Shown: positions 8,095 to 16,824, numbered from the stretch's first letter. The stretch: DNA of 64,000 bases from Aquabacterium sp. A7-Y (GCF_026153205.1 NZ_JAPFBW010000015.1:62001-126000); one strand, 5' to 3'. Notes: generated by a model not told the origin, from the sequence alone. Program-made: numbers and translations.

Positions 8095-10341
8095 ATGCAC
8101 GTTACGCAGCCCGCACCGACCGTCGTCCGCCGCATCTGCCCGCTTTGCGAGGCCAGCTGCGGCCTGGAACTCAAGGTGGCCGAGGGACGGGTGCTGTCGA
8201 TCCGCGGCGACGACAGCGACGTCTTCAGCGCCGGCTACCTCTGCCCCAAGGGCGTGGCCTTGAAGGACCTGCACGAGGACCCGGACCGGCTGCGCAAGCC
8301 CCTGGTCAAGCGCGACGGCCGGTTCGTCGAAGTCAGCTGGGACGAGGCGTTTGCCGAGATCGAGCGCCGGCTGCCGCCGCTGATCGAGCGCCACGGCCGC
8401 AACACCGCCGCGGTCGTACTGGGCAATCCCTCGGTGCACAAGCTGGGCCTGATGCTCTACGGGCCGCGGCTGCTCAAGGCGCTCGGCACGCAGCAGATGT
8501 ACTCGGCCTCGACCTTGGACCAGATGCCCAAGCAGCTCTCCTGCGGCCTGATGTACGGGAGCTGGCTGTCGGTGCCGGTGCCGGACATCGAGCGCTGCGG
8601 CTTCCTGCTGATCCTGGGTGGCAATCCGGTGGCCTCCAACGGCAGCCTCTGGACCGTGCCCGACTTCCGCGGCAAGGCGCGCGACATGCAGGCCCGTGGG
8701 GGCCGTATCGTGGTGGTCGATCCGCGCCGCAGCGAGACTGCCGAGTTGGCCAACGAGCACCTGTTCATCCGCCCCGGCGGCGACGTGTTTTTCCTGCTCG
8801 GACTGGTGCACACGCTGTTCGACGAACAACGGGTGCGCCTGGGACGGCTGGAGCCCCACCTGGCAGGTGTGGACGAAGTGCGCCAGGCCGTGGCTCCCTA
8901 CACGCCGGAGCGGGTGGCGTCGCGCTGTGGCATCGATGCCGCGACGATCCGGCGCCTGGCGCGCGAGCTGGCCGCGGCGCCGCAGGCGGCGGTCTATGGG
9001 CGGCTGGGTACCTGCACGCAGGAGTACGGGACGCTGGCGAGCTGGCTGGTCGACGTGCTCAACGCCCTCACCGGCCACCTGGACGAGCCGGGCGGCATGA
9101 TGTTTCCCAAGGCGGCGGCTTTCGCGGCCAACACCGCCGGCAAGCCCGGGATCGGACGCGGCGTGATCACCGGTCGCTACAAGAGCCGCGTGAGCGGCGC
9201 GCCGGAGGTGATCGGCGAACTGCCGCTGACCTGCCTGGCCGAGGAAATCGAGGCGCCCGGCGAGGACCGGGTGCGGGCGCTGATCACGATCGCCAGCAAC
9301 CCGGTGCTGTCGGCACCCCATGGCGAGCGCCTGTCGGCCGCGCTCGATACGCTGGACTTCATGGTCAGCGTCGACATCTATTTGAACGAGACCACCCGCC
9401 ACGCCGACGTGATCCTGCCGGGGCGCTCGCCGCTGGAGGACGCCCACTACGACGTGACCTTCTCACAGCTGTCCTACCGCAACCATGCCCGCTACAGCGA
9501 GCCGGTGTTCGCGCCGCCCGCTGGGCAGCCGGCGGAGTGGCAGGTGTTGCAGCGGCTGACGGCCATCGTCTTGGGGCTGGGCGCGGACGCCGATCTGGAG
9601 GCGCTCGACGACCGCCAGACGCTGGAGCAGGTGCGCAAGCTGGCCGGCGAGCAGGCCGACGCCGTGTTCGCCGCGGTGTCGAAGCACCGCGGACCGCAGC
9701 GCCTGCTCGACCTGGGACTGCGCAGCGGCCCCTGGGGGGACGGCTTCGGCGCGCGGCCGGACGGGCTCACGCTGGACAAGGTGAGGGCCGCGCCCGCCGG
9801 CATCGACCTGGGGGCCCTGCAGCCGCGCGTGCCCGAGGTGCTGCGCACGCCGTCGGGACGCATCGAACTGGCGCCGCCGGTGCTGCTGCAGGACCTCGAG
9901 CGTGTCGCAGCGGACCTGGAGCGGCCGGCGCCGCCACTCGTGATCGTCGGCCGCCGCCACGTGCGCTCCAACAACAGCTGGATGCACAACCTGCCGGTGC
10001 TCGCCAAGGGACCGGTGCGCTGCACGCTGCTGGTCCATCCGGCCGACGCCGATCGGCTGGGGCTGCGCGACGGCGAGACGGCGCGCCTGGTGGCCGCGGG
10101 CGGACGCTCGGTGGAGGCGCCGGTGCAGCTCAGCGACGAGATGATGCCGGGGGTCGTGAGCCTGCCGCACGGCTGGGGTCACCATCTGCCCGGCACCCAA
10201 CTGCGTGTGGCGGCCGAGCGGCCGGGGGCGAACCTGAACGCGCTGCTGGACGACAGCCAACGCGACCCGCTGTCCGGCAACGCGGTGCTGAGCGGGGTGC
10301 CGGTGCGGCTGGAGCCCGTGGCGGCGAGCGCCGGCGCCTGA
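8095..10341 (+). CDS. Molybdopterin-dependent oxidoreductase (MopB family)
   Basis: A 748-residue cytoplasmic-type member of the DMSO reductase/formate dehydrogenase superfamily. The N-terminal [4Fe-4S] motif is C15-x2-C18-x3-C22-x27-C50. MGD-binding features follow (LILGGNPVASN, VVVDPRRSETAELA), and the C-terminal molydopterin dinucleotide-binding barrel runs from about residue 610 (VRSNNSWMHNLPVL). No Tat signal is seen. The ATG at 8095 has ggag eight bases upstream. No electron-transfer subunit or cofactor gene is adjacent, so the substrate is unknown. It resembles the poorly characterised stand-alone MopB proteins found in actinobacteria and proteobacteria. Confidence 0.88.
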   Translation: MHVTQPAPTVVRRICPLCEASCGLELKVAEGRVLSIRGDDSDVFSAGYLCPKGVALKDLHEDPDRLRKPLVKRDGRFVEVSWDEAFAEIERRLPPLIERHGRNTAAVVLGNPSVHKLGLMLYGPRLLKALGTQQMYSASTLDQMPKQLSCGLMYGSWLSVPVPDIERCGFLLILGGNPVASNGSLWTVPDFRGKARDMQARGGRIVVVDPRRSETAELANEHLFIRPGGDVFFLLGLVHTLFDEQRVRLGRLEPHLAGVDEVRQAVAPYTPERVASRCGIDAATIRRLARELAAAPQAAVYGRLGTCTQEYGTLASWLVDVLNALTGHLDEPGGMMFPKAAAFAANTAGKPGIGRGVITGRYKSRVSGAPEVIGELPLTCLAEEIEAPGEDRVRALITIASNPVLSAPHGERLSAALDTLDFMVSVDIYLNETTRHADVILPGRSPLEDAHYDVTFSQLSYRNHARYSEPVFAPPAGQPAEWQVLQRLTAIVLGLGADADLEALDDRQTLEQVRKLAGEQADAVFAAVSKHRGPQRLLDLGLRSGPWGDGFGARPDGLTLDKVRAAPAGIDLGALQPRVPEVLRTPSGRIELAPPVLLQDLERVAADLERPAPPLVIVGRRHVRSNNSWMHNLPVLAKGPVRCTLLVHPADADRLGLRDGETARLVAAGGRSVEAPVQLSDEMMPGVVSLPHGWGHHLPGTQLRVAAERPGANLNALLDDSQRDPLSGNAVLSGVPVRLEPVAASAGA

Positions 10342-10374
10342 GGCGTCGACGGCGCGGCCGCGCAGGCAGGAGCC

Positions 10375-10391
10375 GCCCGCCGACGGCGGGC
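10375..10391. terminator. Hairpin between convergent genes
   Basis: A perfect 7-bp stem (gcccgcc/ggcgggc) with a 3-base loop lies between the stops of the molybdoenzyme gene and dctP. There is no strong T-tract, so it is a probable bidirectional terminator only by position. Confidence 0.45.
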
Positions 10392-10402
10392 GATGTCTGG
10401 CC

Positions 10403-11413
10403 TTACTTGCGTGCCTTCGCCACGGCGGCCTGCAGCTCGTTCCAGAGGTCCATGCCGACGCTGGCGGCGACGCTGGCGTTGACCCGGGTCAGGCGGTCGC
10501 GCATGCGGCTGGCCTCGGCGGGCGAGAGATCGTTGACCTGCATGCCCTTGGCCTTCAGTTCGGCCAGTGCCTTGGCGGCCTCCTCGCGGGTGTCCTTGCG
10601 CTCGAAGTCACGGCTCTTTCTGGCCGCCGCCAGCAGCACGTTCTTCTCGGCGGCCGACAGGCCGTCCCAGTACTTCTTGCTGACCAGCACGATCCACGGG
10701 CTGTAGACGTGGTTGGTCACCGTGAGGTACTTCTGCACCTCGTAGAACTTGCTGGACAGGATGGTGTTGTAGGGGTTCTCCTGGCCGTCGACCGCCTTGG
10801 TCTCGAGGGCCGTGAACAGCTCGGAGAAGGGCAGCGGCACGGCGTTGGCGCCCAGGGTCTTGAAGCTGTCGAGGAACACGTTGTTCTGCATCACGCGCAG
10901 CTTGATGCCGTTGAGGTCCTCGAGCTTGGCGACCGGCTGCTTGTTGTTGGTCAGGTTGCGGAAGCCGTTCTCCCAGTAGACCAGGCCCACCAGGCCCTTC
11001 TCCTGCAGCTTGTCCATCACCTTCTGGCCCACCGGGCCGTCCAGCACCGCATCGGCCTCGCGCGTGTTGTTGAACAGGAAGGGCGTGTCCCAGATCGCCA
11101 TTTCCTTGGTGATGCCCACCAGGGTCGCGGTCGAGCCCACCATCATCTCCTGGGCGCCGCCGATCAGGGCCTGCTGCATCTGCACGTCCGAACCCAGTGC
11201 AGCTGCGCCGATGGCGCGCACCTTCATCTTGCCGCCCGAGGTTTTCTCGACCTCCTGCGCGAACAGCTTGACCGCGCGGCCCTGGTTGGACTGCTCGTTG
11301 AGGCCATAGCCGAAGCGGATCAACCGGGGCTTGAAGTCCTGGGCCTGGGCCTGGGCACCGGCGGCGGCCAGGGCGACGCCGAGCACGGCGCACAGTTGTT
11401 TGAGCTGGTTCAA
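10403..11413 (-). CDS. dctP: TRAP transporter solute-binding protein (DctP family)
   Basis: A 336-residue periplasmic binding protein with a signal peptide ending near AGAQAQA. DctP-family features include LNGIKLRVMQN with the carboxylate-binding arginine, and the downstream QENPYNTI stretch. The only start with a ribosome site is TTG at 11413 (aaggagactttcttg). It is the last gene of gntK-dctQ-dctM-dctP, so its ligand is probably gluconate or a related sugar acid; this is inferred from gntK. Confidence 0.92.
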   Translation of the reverse strand: MNQLKQLCAVLGVALAAAGAQAQAQDFKPRLIRFGYGLNEQSNQGRAVKLFAQEVEKTSGGKMKVRAIGAAALGSDVQMQQALIGGAQEMMVGSTATLVGITKEMAIWDTPFLFNNTREADAVLDGPVGQKVMDKLQEKGLVGLVYWENGFRNLTNNKQPVAKLEDLNGIKLRVMQNNVFLDSFKTLGANAVPLPFSELFTALETKAVDGQENPYNTILSSKFYEVQKYLTVTNHVYSPWIVLVSKKYWDGLSAAEKNVLLAAARKSRDFERKDTREEAAKALAELKAKGMQVNDLSPAEASRMRDRLTRVNASVAASVGMDLWNELQAAVAKARK

Positions 11414-11451
11414 GAAAGTCTCCTTCAGGGGGCGGGGGAAACGGGTCGACC

Positions 11452-12732
11452 TCACTGGATCCACTTCAGCGGGGAAAGGATGAGCTGCGGGAACACCGTG
11501 AACAGCGCCAGCAGCACGAAATACATCAGCAGGAAGGGGGTGGTGCCGCGGATCACCGTTTCCATGCGCAACCGGCCGACGCCGGCCACCACGTTCTGCA
11601 CGGTGCCCACGGGGGGCGTGATCAGCCCCAGGCAGCCGACGTAGATGAACATGAAGCCGAAGTAGACCGGGTCGATACCGGCCTTGGCTGCCAGCGGCGC
11701 GCACACCGGGGCGAAGATCAGGATGGTCGGCGTCAGGTCCATCGCGGTGCCGACCAGCAGCAGGAAAACCATCATCAGCGCCATGAACAGCACCGGCTTG
11801 TCCATCACCGGCGCAAAGCTTTGCGCCAGTTCATTGGGCAGGTCGGCCAGCGTGATCATGTAGGCGGTGACGGTCGCCGCGCCGCACAGGAACATGACCA
11901 CGGCCGTGGTCTTGCTGGCAGCGACCAGCACCCGGTAGACGCCGGCCCAGTCCAGTTCGCGGTAGATGAAGACCGAGACGAACAGCGCATAGACCGCGGC
12001 CACCACGGCCGCCTCGGTGGGCGTGAAGACGCCGCCCTTCAGGCCGCCCAGGATGATGACCGGCATCATCAGTGCCCACAGGCTGCGCAGCAGCGCGCGC
12101 CCGCGCCCGGACCAGGCCACCTTCTCCATGGCCGCCAGCCGGTGCTGCCGGGCGATGCCCCACCACGCGGCGATCAGGAACAGACCCATCATCAGGCCGG
12201 GGAAGACGCCTGCGAGGAACAGCTTGCTGATCGAGGTGTTGGTCGTGACGCCGTAGATCACGAAGGGCATGGACGGCGGGATGATGGGGGCGATGATGCC
12301 GCCCGAGGCCAGCAAGCCGGCGCCGTAGCTGTCCGGGTACTGCTGCTGCCGCATCATCGGCAGCAGGATGGTGGCCAGGGCCGCGGTGTCGGCGATCGCC
12401 GAGCCGCTCATCGAGGCCAGCAGAATGGCCGCGGCGATCGCGACATAACCCAGGCCGCCGCGGATGTGGCCGACAAAGGCGCGCGCCAGGTCGATGATGC
12501 GGCGGCTCAGGCCGCCTGCATTCATCAGCTCGCCGGCGAGGATGAAAAACGGCACCGCCAGCAGCGGGAAGCTGTCGAAGCCGGCTTGCAGGTTCTGCGC
12601 CAGCAGCTGGGCGTCGAAAAAGTCGAGGTGGTACATCAGCGCCACGCCGGTCAGCACCAGCGCATGCGCGATGGGCATGCCGATCAGCATCGCGGCGAGC
12701 AGCACGAGGAGGAAGATGGCGGTCACGACCAT
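11452..12732 (-). CDS. dctM: TRAP transporter large permease (DctM family)
   Basis: A 426-residue inner-membrane protein with about twelve hydrophobic segments. The family hallmarks SGSAIADTAALATILLP and the PPSMPFVIYG loop are visible. It carries the transport pathway of a tripartite ATP-independent periplasmic transporter driven by a sodium or proton gradient. It begins 10 bp after dctQ and is followed by dctP after 38 bp. Confidence 0.95.
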   Translation of the reverse strand: MVVTAIFLLVLLAAMLIGMPIAHALVLTGVALMYHLDFFDAQLLAQNLQAGFDSFPLLAVPFFILAGELMNAGGLSRRIIDLARAFVGHIRGGLGYVAIAAAILLASMSGSAIADTAALATILLPMMRQQQYPDSYGAGLLASGGIIAPIIPPSMPFVIYGVTTNTSISKLFLAGVFPGLMMGLFLIAAWWGIARQHRLAAMEKVAWSGRGRALLRSLWALMMPVIILGGLKGGVFTPTEAAVVAAVYALFVSVFIYRELDWAGVYRVLVAASKTTAVVMFLCGAATVTAYMITLADLPNELAQSFAPVMDKPVLFMALMMVFLLLVGTAMDLTPTILIFAPVCAPLAAKAGIDPVYFGFMFIYVGCLGLITPPVGTVQNVVAGVGRLRMETVIRGTTPFLLMYFVLLALFTVFPQLILSPLKWIQ

Positions 12733-12742
12733 GGGGGTTGCC

Positions 12743-13258
12743 TCACTCCACCGCAGCGTCTTGGTCGTGCGGCGGCCGGCGGTGTCCCTGCACGGCCTGC
12801 GTCACCAGCACCGCCAGCATGCCGATGGCCAGCACCAGGGTCGATGCGGCCGCCAGCGCCAGCGGATAGCCGATCACGGTGCTGAAGCTGTGGAGCCCGG
12901 CCTGGACCTGCTGCCACGAGCCTTGCGCCACCAGCAGCATGACATAGGCGATGCCCAGCCGGCTGAGCCACTCGCAGGCGCGCAGCGGTGCGCCTTTCAG
13001 GCGTGACGTCAGCATCTCGAAGCCGAGGTGCTTGTTCTCGCCCGAGGCGAGGATGGCGCCGATGCACACCAGCCACACGAACAGCAGCCGCGACAGCTCC
13101 TCGTAGAACACGATGCCGGTGTCGAAGACATAACGCAGCACGACGTTGATGAACACGGCCAGCACCATGCCGGCCAGGCCGAGGGCCATCGCGGCCTCGG
13201 CGAGGCGGCGCAGCAGCCGCACGGCGCCGCGGGGGGAGGGGGGCATTGCAGAGGACAT
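12743..13258 (-). CDS. dctQ: TRAP transporter small permease (DctQ family)
   Basis: A 171-residue protein with four membrane helices, the small TRAP subunit that pairs with DctM. The family signature region VFYEELSRLLFVWLVCIGA with its conserved glutamate and tryptophan is clear. The ATG at 13258 has ggaaag upstream; a second in-frame ATG four codons later is less likely. It lies 22 bp after gntK. Confidence 0.93.
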   Translation of the reverse strand: MSSAMPPSPRGAVRLLRRLAEAAMALGLAGMVLAVFINVVLRYVFDTGIVFYEELSRLLFVWLVCIGAILASGENKHLGFEMLTSRLKGAPLRACEWLSRLGIAYVMLLVAQGSWQQVQAGLHSFSTVIGYPLALAAASTLVLAIGMLAVLVTQAVQGHRRPPHDQDAAVE

Positions 13259-13280
13259 CAGGATCTTTCCGGGCAGGGAC

Positions 13281-13835
13281 TCAGGGCTGCGGGACGGGCA
13301 CGGCGGCCGTCGTGCCGCCGGCCGCCAGCCAGTCCACCACCTCGGCGCAAAGCCGCTCCAACGGCAGGCGGGCATCCACCCGCAGCACGCCCGGCTCGGC
13401 CAGCGGCGGCTCGAGGGTCGCAAACTGGCTGGCCACCAGGCTGGGCGGGAACAGATGGCCGGGCCGCGACGCGACCCGCTGAAAGGCGGTCGCCTGGTCC
13501 AGATCGAGGAAGGCAAAGCGCAGGCCGGGGGAGGCGGCGCGAAGGCGGTCTCGGTAGCGCTGTCTCAGTGCGGAGCAGGTCAGCACGACCCCCTCCGGGT
13601 GGCCGCGCAACTGCTCTCCCAGGCGGTCCAGCCAGCCTTCGCGGTCGCTGTCGTCAAGCGCCACGCCGGCCCGCATCTTCGCGACGCTCTCCGGGGCATG
13701 GAAGTCGTCGCCTTCGAGCAGGGTCCAGCCGAGCGCGTGCGCGACGGCCTGCCCCAGGCTGGACTTGCCGCAGCCCGCCACCCCCATCACGACAAGAGAG
13801 CGGGGCGTGGAATCGGTGTTGGTAGCGCTGTCCAT
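13281..13835 (-). CDS. gntK: Gluconokinase
   Basis: A 184-residue P-loop kinase that phosphorylates gluconate to 6-phosphogluconate. The Walker A motif is MGVAGCGKSS at 17-26, followed by the gluconokinase motif EGDDFHAPESVAKM; the CSALRQRYRDRLR stretch and HLFPPSLVASQFATLE complete the GntK pattern. It heads the TRAP operon and its product enters edd/eda at the start of the window. A LacI-type half of the control region overlaps its start codon (see operator boxes). Confidence 0.95.
   Translation of the reverse strand: MDSATNTDSTPRSLVVMGVAGCGKSSLGQAVAHALGWTLLEGDDFHAPESVAKMRAGVALDDSDREGWLDRLGEQLRGHPEGVVLTCSALRQRYRDRLRAASPGLRFAFLDLDQATAFQRVASRPGHLFPPSLVASQFATLEPPLAEPGVLRVDARLPLERLCAEVVDWLAAGGTTAAVPVPQP
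13821..13833. promoter_or_regulatory. Candidate GntR/LacI-type operator, box 1
   Basis: The 13-base sequence ggtagcgctgtcc has a central CG and overlaps the first codons of gntK. It matches 12 of 13 bases with the second box at 13938. The paired boxes, about 117 bp apart, fit a looping LacI-family dimer of dimers. Confidence 0.6.
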
Positions 13836-13937
13836 CTTGATCCAAAAAATCCGCCATCGCGGCGGGCAGGAAAGGGTGCGACCGGTGGGATGCCCGGGCT
13901 GAAGGGAGGCGATTGTAGACGGTTGTCGGAAGGCTCG

Positions 13938-13950
13938 GGTAGCGCTATCC
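13938..13950. promoter_or_regulatory. Candidate GntR/LacI-type operator, box 2
   Basis: The sequence ggtagcgctatcc contains the perfect palindrome tagcgcta, typical of LacI-family operators. It lies 41 bp before the start of the divergent regulator, so it may control both directions. Confidence 0.65.
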
Positions 13951-13990
13951 TACGCCACGGATCGAGAAAACGAACAGGGATAACCCGAGG

Positions 13991-15016
13991 ATGACAGAAC
14001 CCACCCGGCGCCGCCGCTCCAGCGGCCGCGTAACGTTGCAGGACGTCGCCCGCGAAGCCGGGGTGAGTCCGATCACCGCCTCGCGCGCCCTGCGCAACGA
14101 ACGCGGGGTGGGCAGCGAGCTGAGCGCGCGGGTCCAGGAGGCGGTCCAGCGCCTCGGTTATGTGCCCGATCCGGCGGCACGGGCGCTGGCGTCTTCGCGC
14201 AGCACCCAGGTCGCGGTGCTGGTGCCGCTGCTGTCCAACGCGCTGTTCGTCGACCTGCTCGAAGCCGTGCACCGCACGCTGTTCCCCGCCGGCTACCAGA
14301 CCCTGATCGGTGTCACCCACTACGACCCCGAGGAAGAGGAACAGCTGCTGCGCAGCTACCTTGCACACCGGCCGGCCGGCTTGCTGGTGACCGGGTTCGA
14401 CCGTACCGAGGGGGCGCGTCAGCTGATCCAGGCCAGCGGCCTGCCGTGCGTGCATCTGATGGAGGCCACCGAGGCGTCCGGCGTCTACTGTGCCGGCTTC
14501 TCGCAGATGGAAGCCGGCGCCGCCATCGCCGAGCACCTCTTGTCGCGTGGCCGACGTCGCATTGCCTTCGTCGCGGCACAACTCGATCCTCGCACCATGC
14601 AGCGGGCTGAAGGGTACCGCCGCGTCATGCGGCGCGCCGGGCTCTATGACGCGCGCCTCGAACTGCTCTGCCCCGAGCAGTCGTCGATCTCACTGGGCGC
14701 ACGCCTGTTCGAGGACTTGCTGAAGACCCGCACCGACGTGGACGCTGTTTTCTTCTGCAACGACGACCTGGCGCAGGGCGGGCTGCTGGCCGCCCACCGG
14801 CTCGGTGTCGCGGTGCCCGATCGGGTCGCGGTGGCCGGGTTCAACGACCTCGCGGGCAGCGACCAGATGTGGCCCGCCCTCACGACGGTACGCACGCCAC
14901 GCGCCGAGATCGGCGAGGCCGGCGCGCGCATGCTGCTGCAACTCATGCGTGGCGAGCTGCCGCAACCGTCCTGCGTGCGGCTGGGGTGGCAGGTGGTGGT
15001 GCGCGAGAGCGCCTGA
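13991..15016 (+). CDS. gntR: LacI-family regulator of gluconate use (GntR-like)
   Basis: A 341-residue repressor. The LacI helix-turn-helix is at about 15-36 (VTLQDVAREAGVSPITASRAL), followed by a hinge helix (DPAARALASSR) and a periplasmic-binding-protein-like ligand domain to the end. It is divergent from gntK and separated from it by 155 bp with two operator-like boxes. The name follows from context and from similarity to proteobacterial gluconate repressors; the inducer is probably gluconate or 6-phosphogluconate. Confidence 0.85.
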   Translation: MTEPTRRRRSSGRVTLQDVAREAGVSPITASRALRNERGVGSELSARVQEAVQRLGYVPDPAARALASSRSTQVAVLVPLLSNALFVDLLEAVHRTLFPAGYQTLIGVTHYDPEEEEQLLRSYLAHRPAGLLVTGFDRTEGARQLIQASGLPCVHLMEATEASGVYCAGFSQMEAGAAIAEHLLSRGRRRIAFVAAQLDPRTMQRAEGYRRVMRRAGLYDARLELLCPEQSSISLGARLFEDLLKTRTDVDAVFFCNDDLAQGGLLAAHRLGVAVPDRVAVAGFNDLAGSDQMWPALTTVRTPRAEIGEAGARMLLQLMRGELPQPSCVRLGWQVVVRESA

Positions 15017-15065
15017 GCGTCACGCCGATCAGCCTCGGTGCCGGGGTGGCGTCAGGGGAATTGCC

Positions 15066-15078
15066 GTGCAGCTTGCAC
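15066..15078. promoter_or_regulatory. GTGCA-N3-TGCAC palindrome
   Basis: A perfect inverted repeat with a 3-base spacer, 58 bp before the Trp-rich gene. PhaR, the PHA regulator, is reported to bind TGC-rich palindromes near phasin genes, so this is a candidate PhaR site by analogy only. Confidence 0.35.
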
Positions 15079-15100
15079 ACCCATCGGACGGCGATTATGT

Positions 15101-15114
15101 TGGTCGGCCGACCA
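15101..15114. promoter_or_regulatory. 14-bp perfect palindrome upstream of Trp-rich gene
   Basis: The sequence tggtcggccgacca is a perfect palindrome ending 21 bp before the start codon at 15136, in the region where a promoter would be expected. It could be an operator of an unidentified repressor. Confidence 0.45.
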
Positions 15115-15135
15115 GCCCGATTCGCAGGAGCGACG

Positions 15136-15555
15136 ATGAGCAGCCCTTCCTTACGCTATCCGCAGCCCCAGGATGTTACCGATGCCATTCCCCGCATGCT
15201 GCGGGGCGGCGATGCCGATCCGATCCAGGACTGGGTCACGCTTTGCGACGCCTGCTCTCGTTCAGCCGTCGACACGGTCGAGCGCAGCACCGCCGCCTGG
15301 ATGGAGACCCAGAGCCTGATGTGGCTCGGCCCCATGCAATGGCTGTGGCCGACCCTGCCCCTGGTGCCCGGCCGAGACGATCCGGTGCAGGACGACGCGA
15401 ACAAGCTGATGGCAGGCACCGTACCGCCGCAGCCTTTCCAGGAGGCTGCCCGAGAGCTGCTGGCCATCGGTTGGCGCGGTGTCGGCGACTGGCGTCAGTG
15501 GTGGGCCCCGTGGACCCATTGGAGCAACGCGCTGTCCTCCTCGCGCCTGCACTGA
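15136..15555 (+). CDS. Trp-rich protein of unknown function next to phasin gene
   Basis: A 139-residue protein with about ten tryptophans, concentrated at the C-terminus (GWRGVGDWRQWWAPWTHW) and in the middle (MWLGPMQWLWPTLPLVPG). No signal peptide or clear membrane helix is seen; the Trp-rich patches look amphipathic. The ATG at 15136 is preceded by gcaggagcgacg. It lies 219 bp upstream of a phasin on the same strand and has Trp/Gln-rich segments like the phasin C-terminus, so a role at PHA granules is possible. I do not recognise a named family. Confidence 0.75.
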   Translation: MSSPSLRYPQPQDVTDAIPRMLRGGDADPIQDWVTLCDACSRSAVDTVERSTAAWMETQSLMWLGPMQWLWPTLPLVPGRDDPVQDDANKLMAGTVPPQPFQEAARELLAIGWRGVGDWRQWWAPWTHWSNALSSSRLH

Positions 15556-15774
15556 CAACACGGCGGGGAAGGGCGCGCGGCCGGAATCCGCCGGGTTTGC
15601 CGGGCCCGTGGGTGCTTGTCACATTTCAGCGGCAGGATGCCCACGACGTGCCCGGGTCCTTGGGTTGACGCCGGCTCACCGGGCACGCCCAATGCCCCTT
15701 CCCGTCTCGTGGGCGGTGGCCTGCCGCCGCCTCTCAGGTTTCTCGTCCCTCTTCTCGACCTCAGGAGACCTTGC

Positions 15775-16491
15775 ATGAAAACTCCAGCAGCCAGTTCCGA
15801 CATCGCATCCGCCGCCGCCCAGACTGTGCAGTCGGCCGGCCAGGCCGCCCATCAGGCGACTCAGCAGGCGACCCAGCAGGCCATTAACCAGGCCGGCAGT
15901 GCCGAGAACCGGGCCAGCGCCAGTGCCGCTGCCGCACTCGACCAGTGGGCCCAGCTGAGCAAGGCGCAGCTTGGTTTCACGCTCTCGATTGCCCAGTCCC
16001 TGCTCAAGGGCACTCGCGCGCTGCGCCAGGTGCAGCTGGAGGCCGGCGAGCGGGCCCAGGAACGTTTCACCGAAGCCCAGTCGCGGCTGGGTGCGGCGCG
16101 CGACATCAACGAGCTGATCAGCGTGCAGAGCCAGCTGTTACGTTCCAACGCAGAAAGCGCGCTGCAGTACTGGACCCAGTGTTTCGACGCGCTGCAGCGC
16201 AGCCGGGTCGAGGCCGCCGGCAGTGCCGCATCGGCCCTCAGCGACCTGCAGAAGGCCACCCAGCAACTGGCCAGCCGCGGCGCCGCCACCTCCACCGCCG
16301 CCGCTCAGGGGACCGGCGAGGACCTGTCGCGCGCCTGGGGCGCTGCTGGCATGTTGGGCTGGCCTTCCGAGGACGCGGCCCGCAGCGCGATGAACTGGGC
16401 CACCTCCGCCTGGGACCAGTGGCTGACCCAGGCGAGCCAGTGGCAGCGCTCCGCCGGGCAGGCCGCCGGCTCGCAGTCCTCGATGCACTGA
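15775..16491 (+). CDS. phaP: Phasin (PHA granule-associated protein, Phasin_2 type)
   Basis: A 238-residue, mostly helical protein that coats polyhydroxyalkanoate granules. The N-terminus is Ala/Gln-rich, and a typical phasin core occupies about 55-165 (QLSKAQLGFTLSIAQSLLKGTRAL, then DINELISVQSQLLRSNAESALQYW). The C-terminus has Trp-containing amphipathic segments. The ATG at 15775 has caggagaccttgc upstream. A GC-rich terminator follows the stop by 13 bp. Confidence 0.93.
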   Translation: MKTPAASSDIASAAAQTVQSAGQAAHQATQQATQQAINQAGSAENRASASAAAALDQWAQLSKAQLGFTLSIAQSLLKGTRALRQVQLEAGERAQERFTEAQSRLGAARDINELISVQSQLLRSNAESALQYWTQCFDALQRSRVEAAGSAASALSDLQKATQQLASRGAATSTAAAQGTGEDLSRAWGAAGMLGWPSEDAARSAMNWATSAWDQWLTQASQWQRSAGQAAGSQSSMH

Positions 16492-16504
16492 GGTCTGACC
16501 TGAC

Positions 16505-16524
16505 CCGGGGCCGCTTGGCCCCGG
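16505..16524 (+). terminator. Terminator after phasin gene
   Basis: A perfect 8-bp stem, ccggggcc/ggccccgg, with loop gctt, 13 bp after the phasin stop and followed by attgtct. Confidence 0.7.
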
Positions 16525-16824
16525 ATTGTCTCCCGGGGCCGGACCGAAGGTTGGTTCGACGGTCCGCAGGCCGTTCGCCATGTGCCGGGCCCCGGAGATC
16601 CACTGGACCGTCTGTCCCCTTCTGTCCGCCTCGCCAGGCGGCTGCGCGCCCAACATCGCGGCTGGATCCTTCCAGCGCGCTGGACATCGAGAACGGGAGA
16701 CCCGCCGGACAGGCGGTGTGGAGAAGGCGTCCGGGCCGGACGCCAAGCGGGTCATCGAGCAGGGCTGGAGGCTGGCCGCGGAGCTTTGAACGCCCCGGGC
16801 CAGTGGGCGGCTTGGGCCGGCCCG
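16525..16824. other. Gene-free region after phasin
   Basis: These 300 bases between the phasin terminator and the convergent small secreted-protein gene hold no convincing gene. Several weakly open frames cross it but none has a ribosome site or protein-like composition. A hairpin at 16726-16744 is listed separately. Confidence 0.5.
16726..16744 (-). terminator. Probable terminator of the 16825-17223 gene
   Basis: A 7-bp perfect stem (ggcgtcc/ggacgcc) with a 5-base loop. Read on the minus strand it is followed by ttctcc, and it lies about 80 bp after that gene's stop. Confidence 0.45.

Noticed and set aside
7890-10706. Plus-strand open frame of about 938 codons overlapping the molybdoenzyme
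   Set aside because: Different frame, Arg/Gly/Ala-rich; the frame starting at 8095 has intact MopB motifs.
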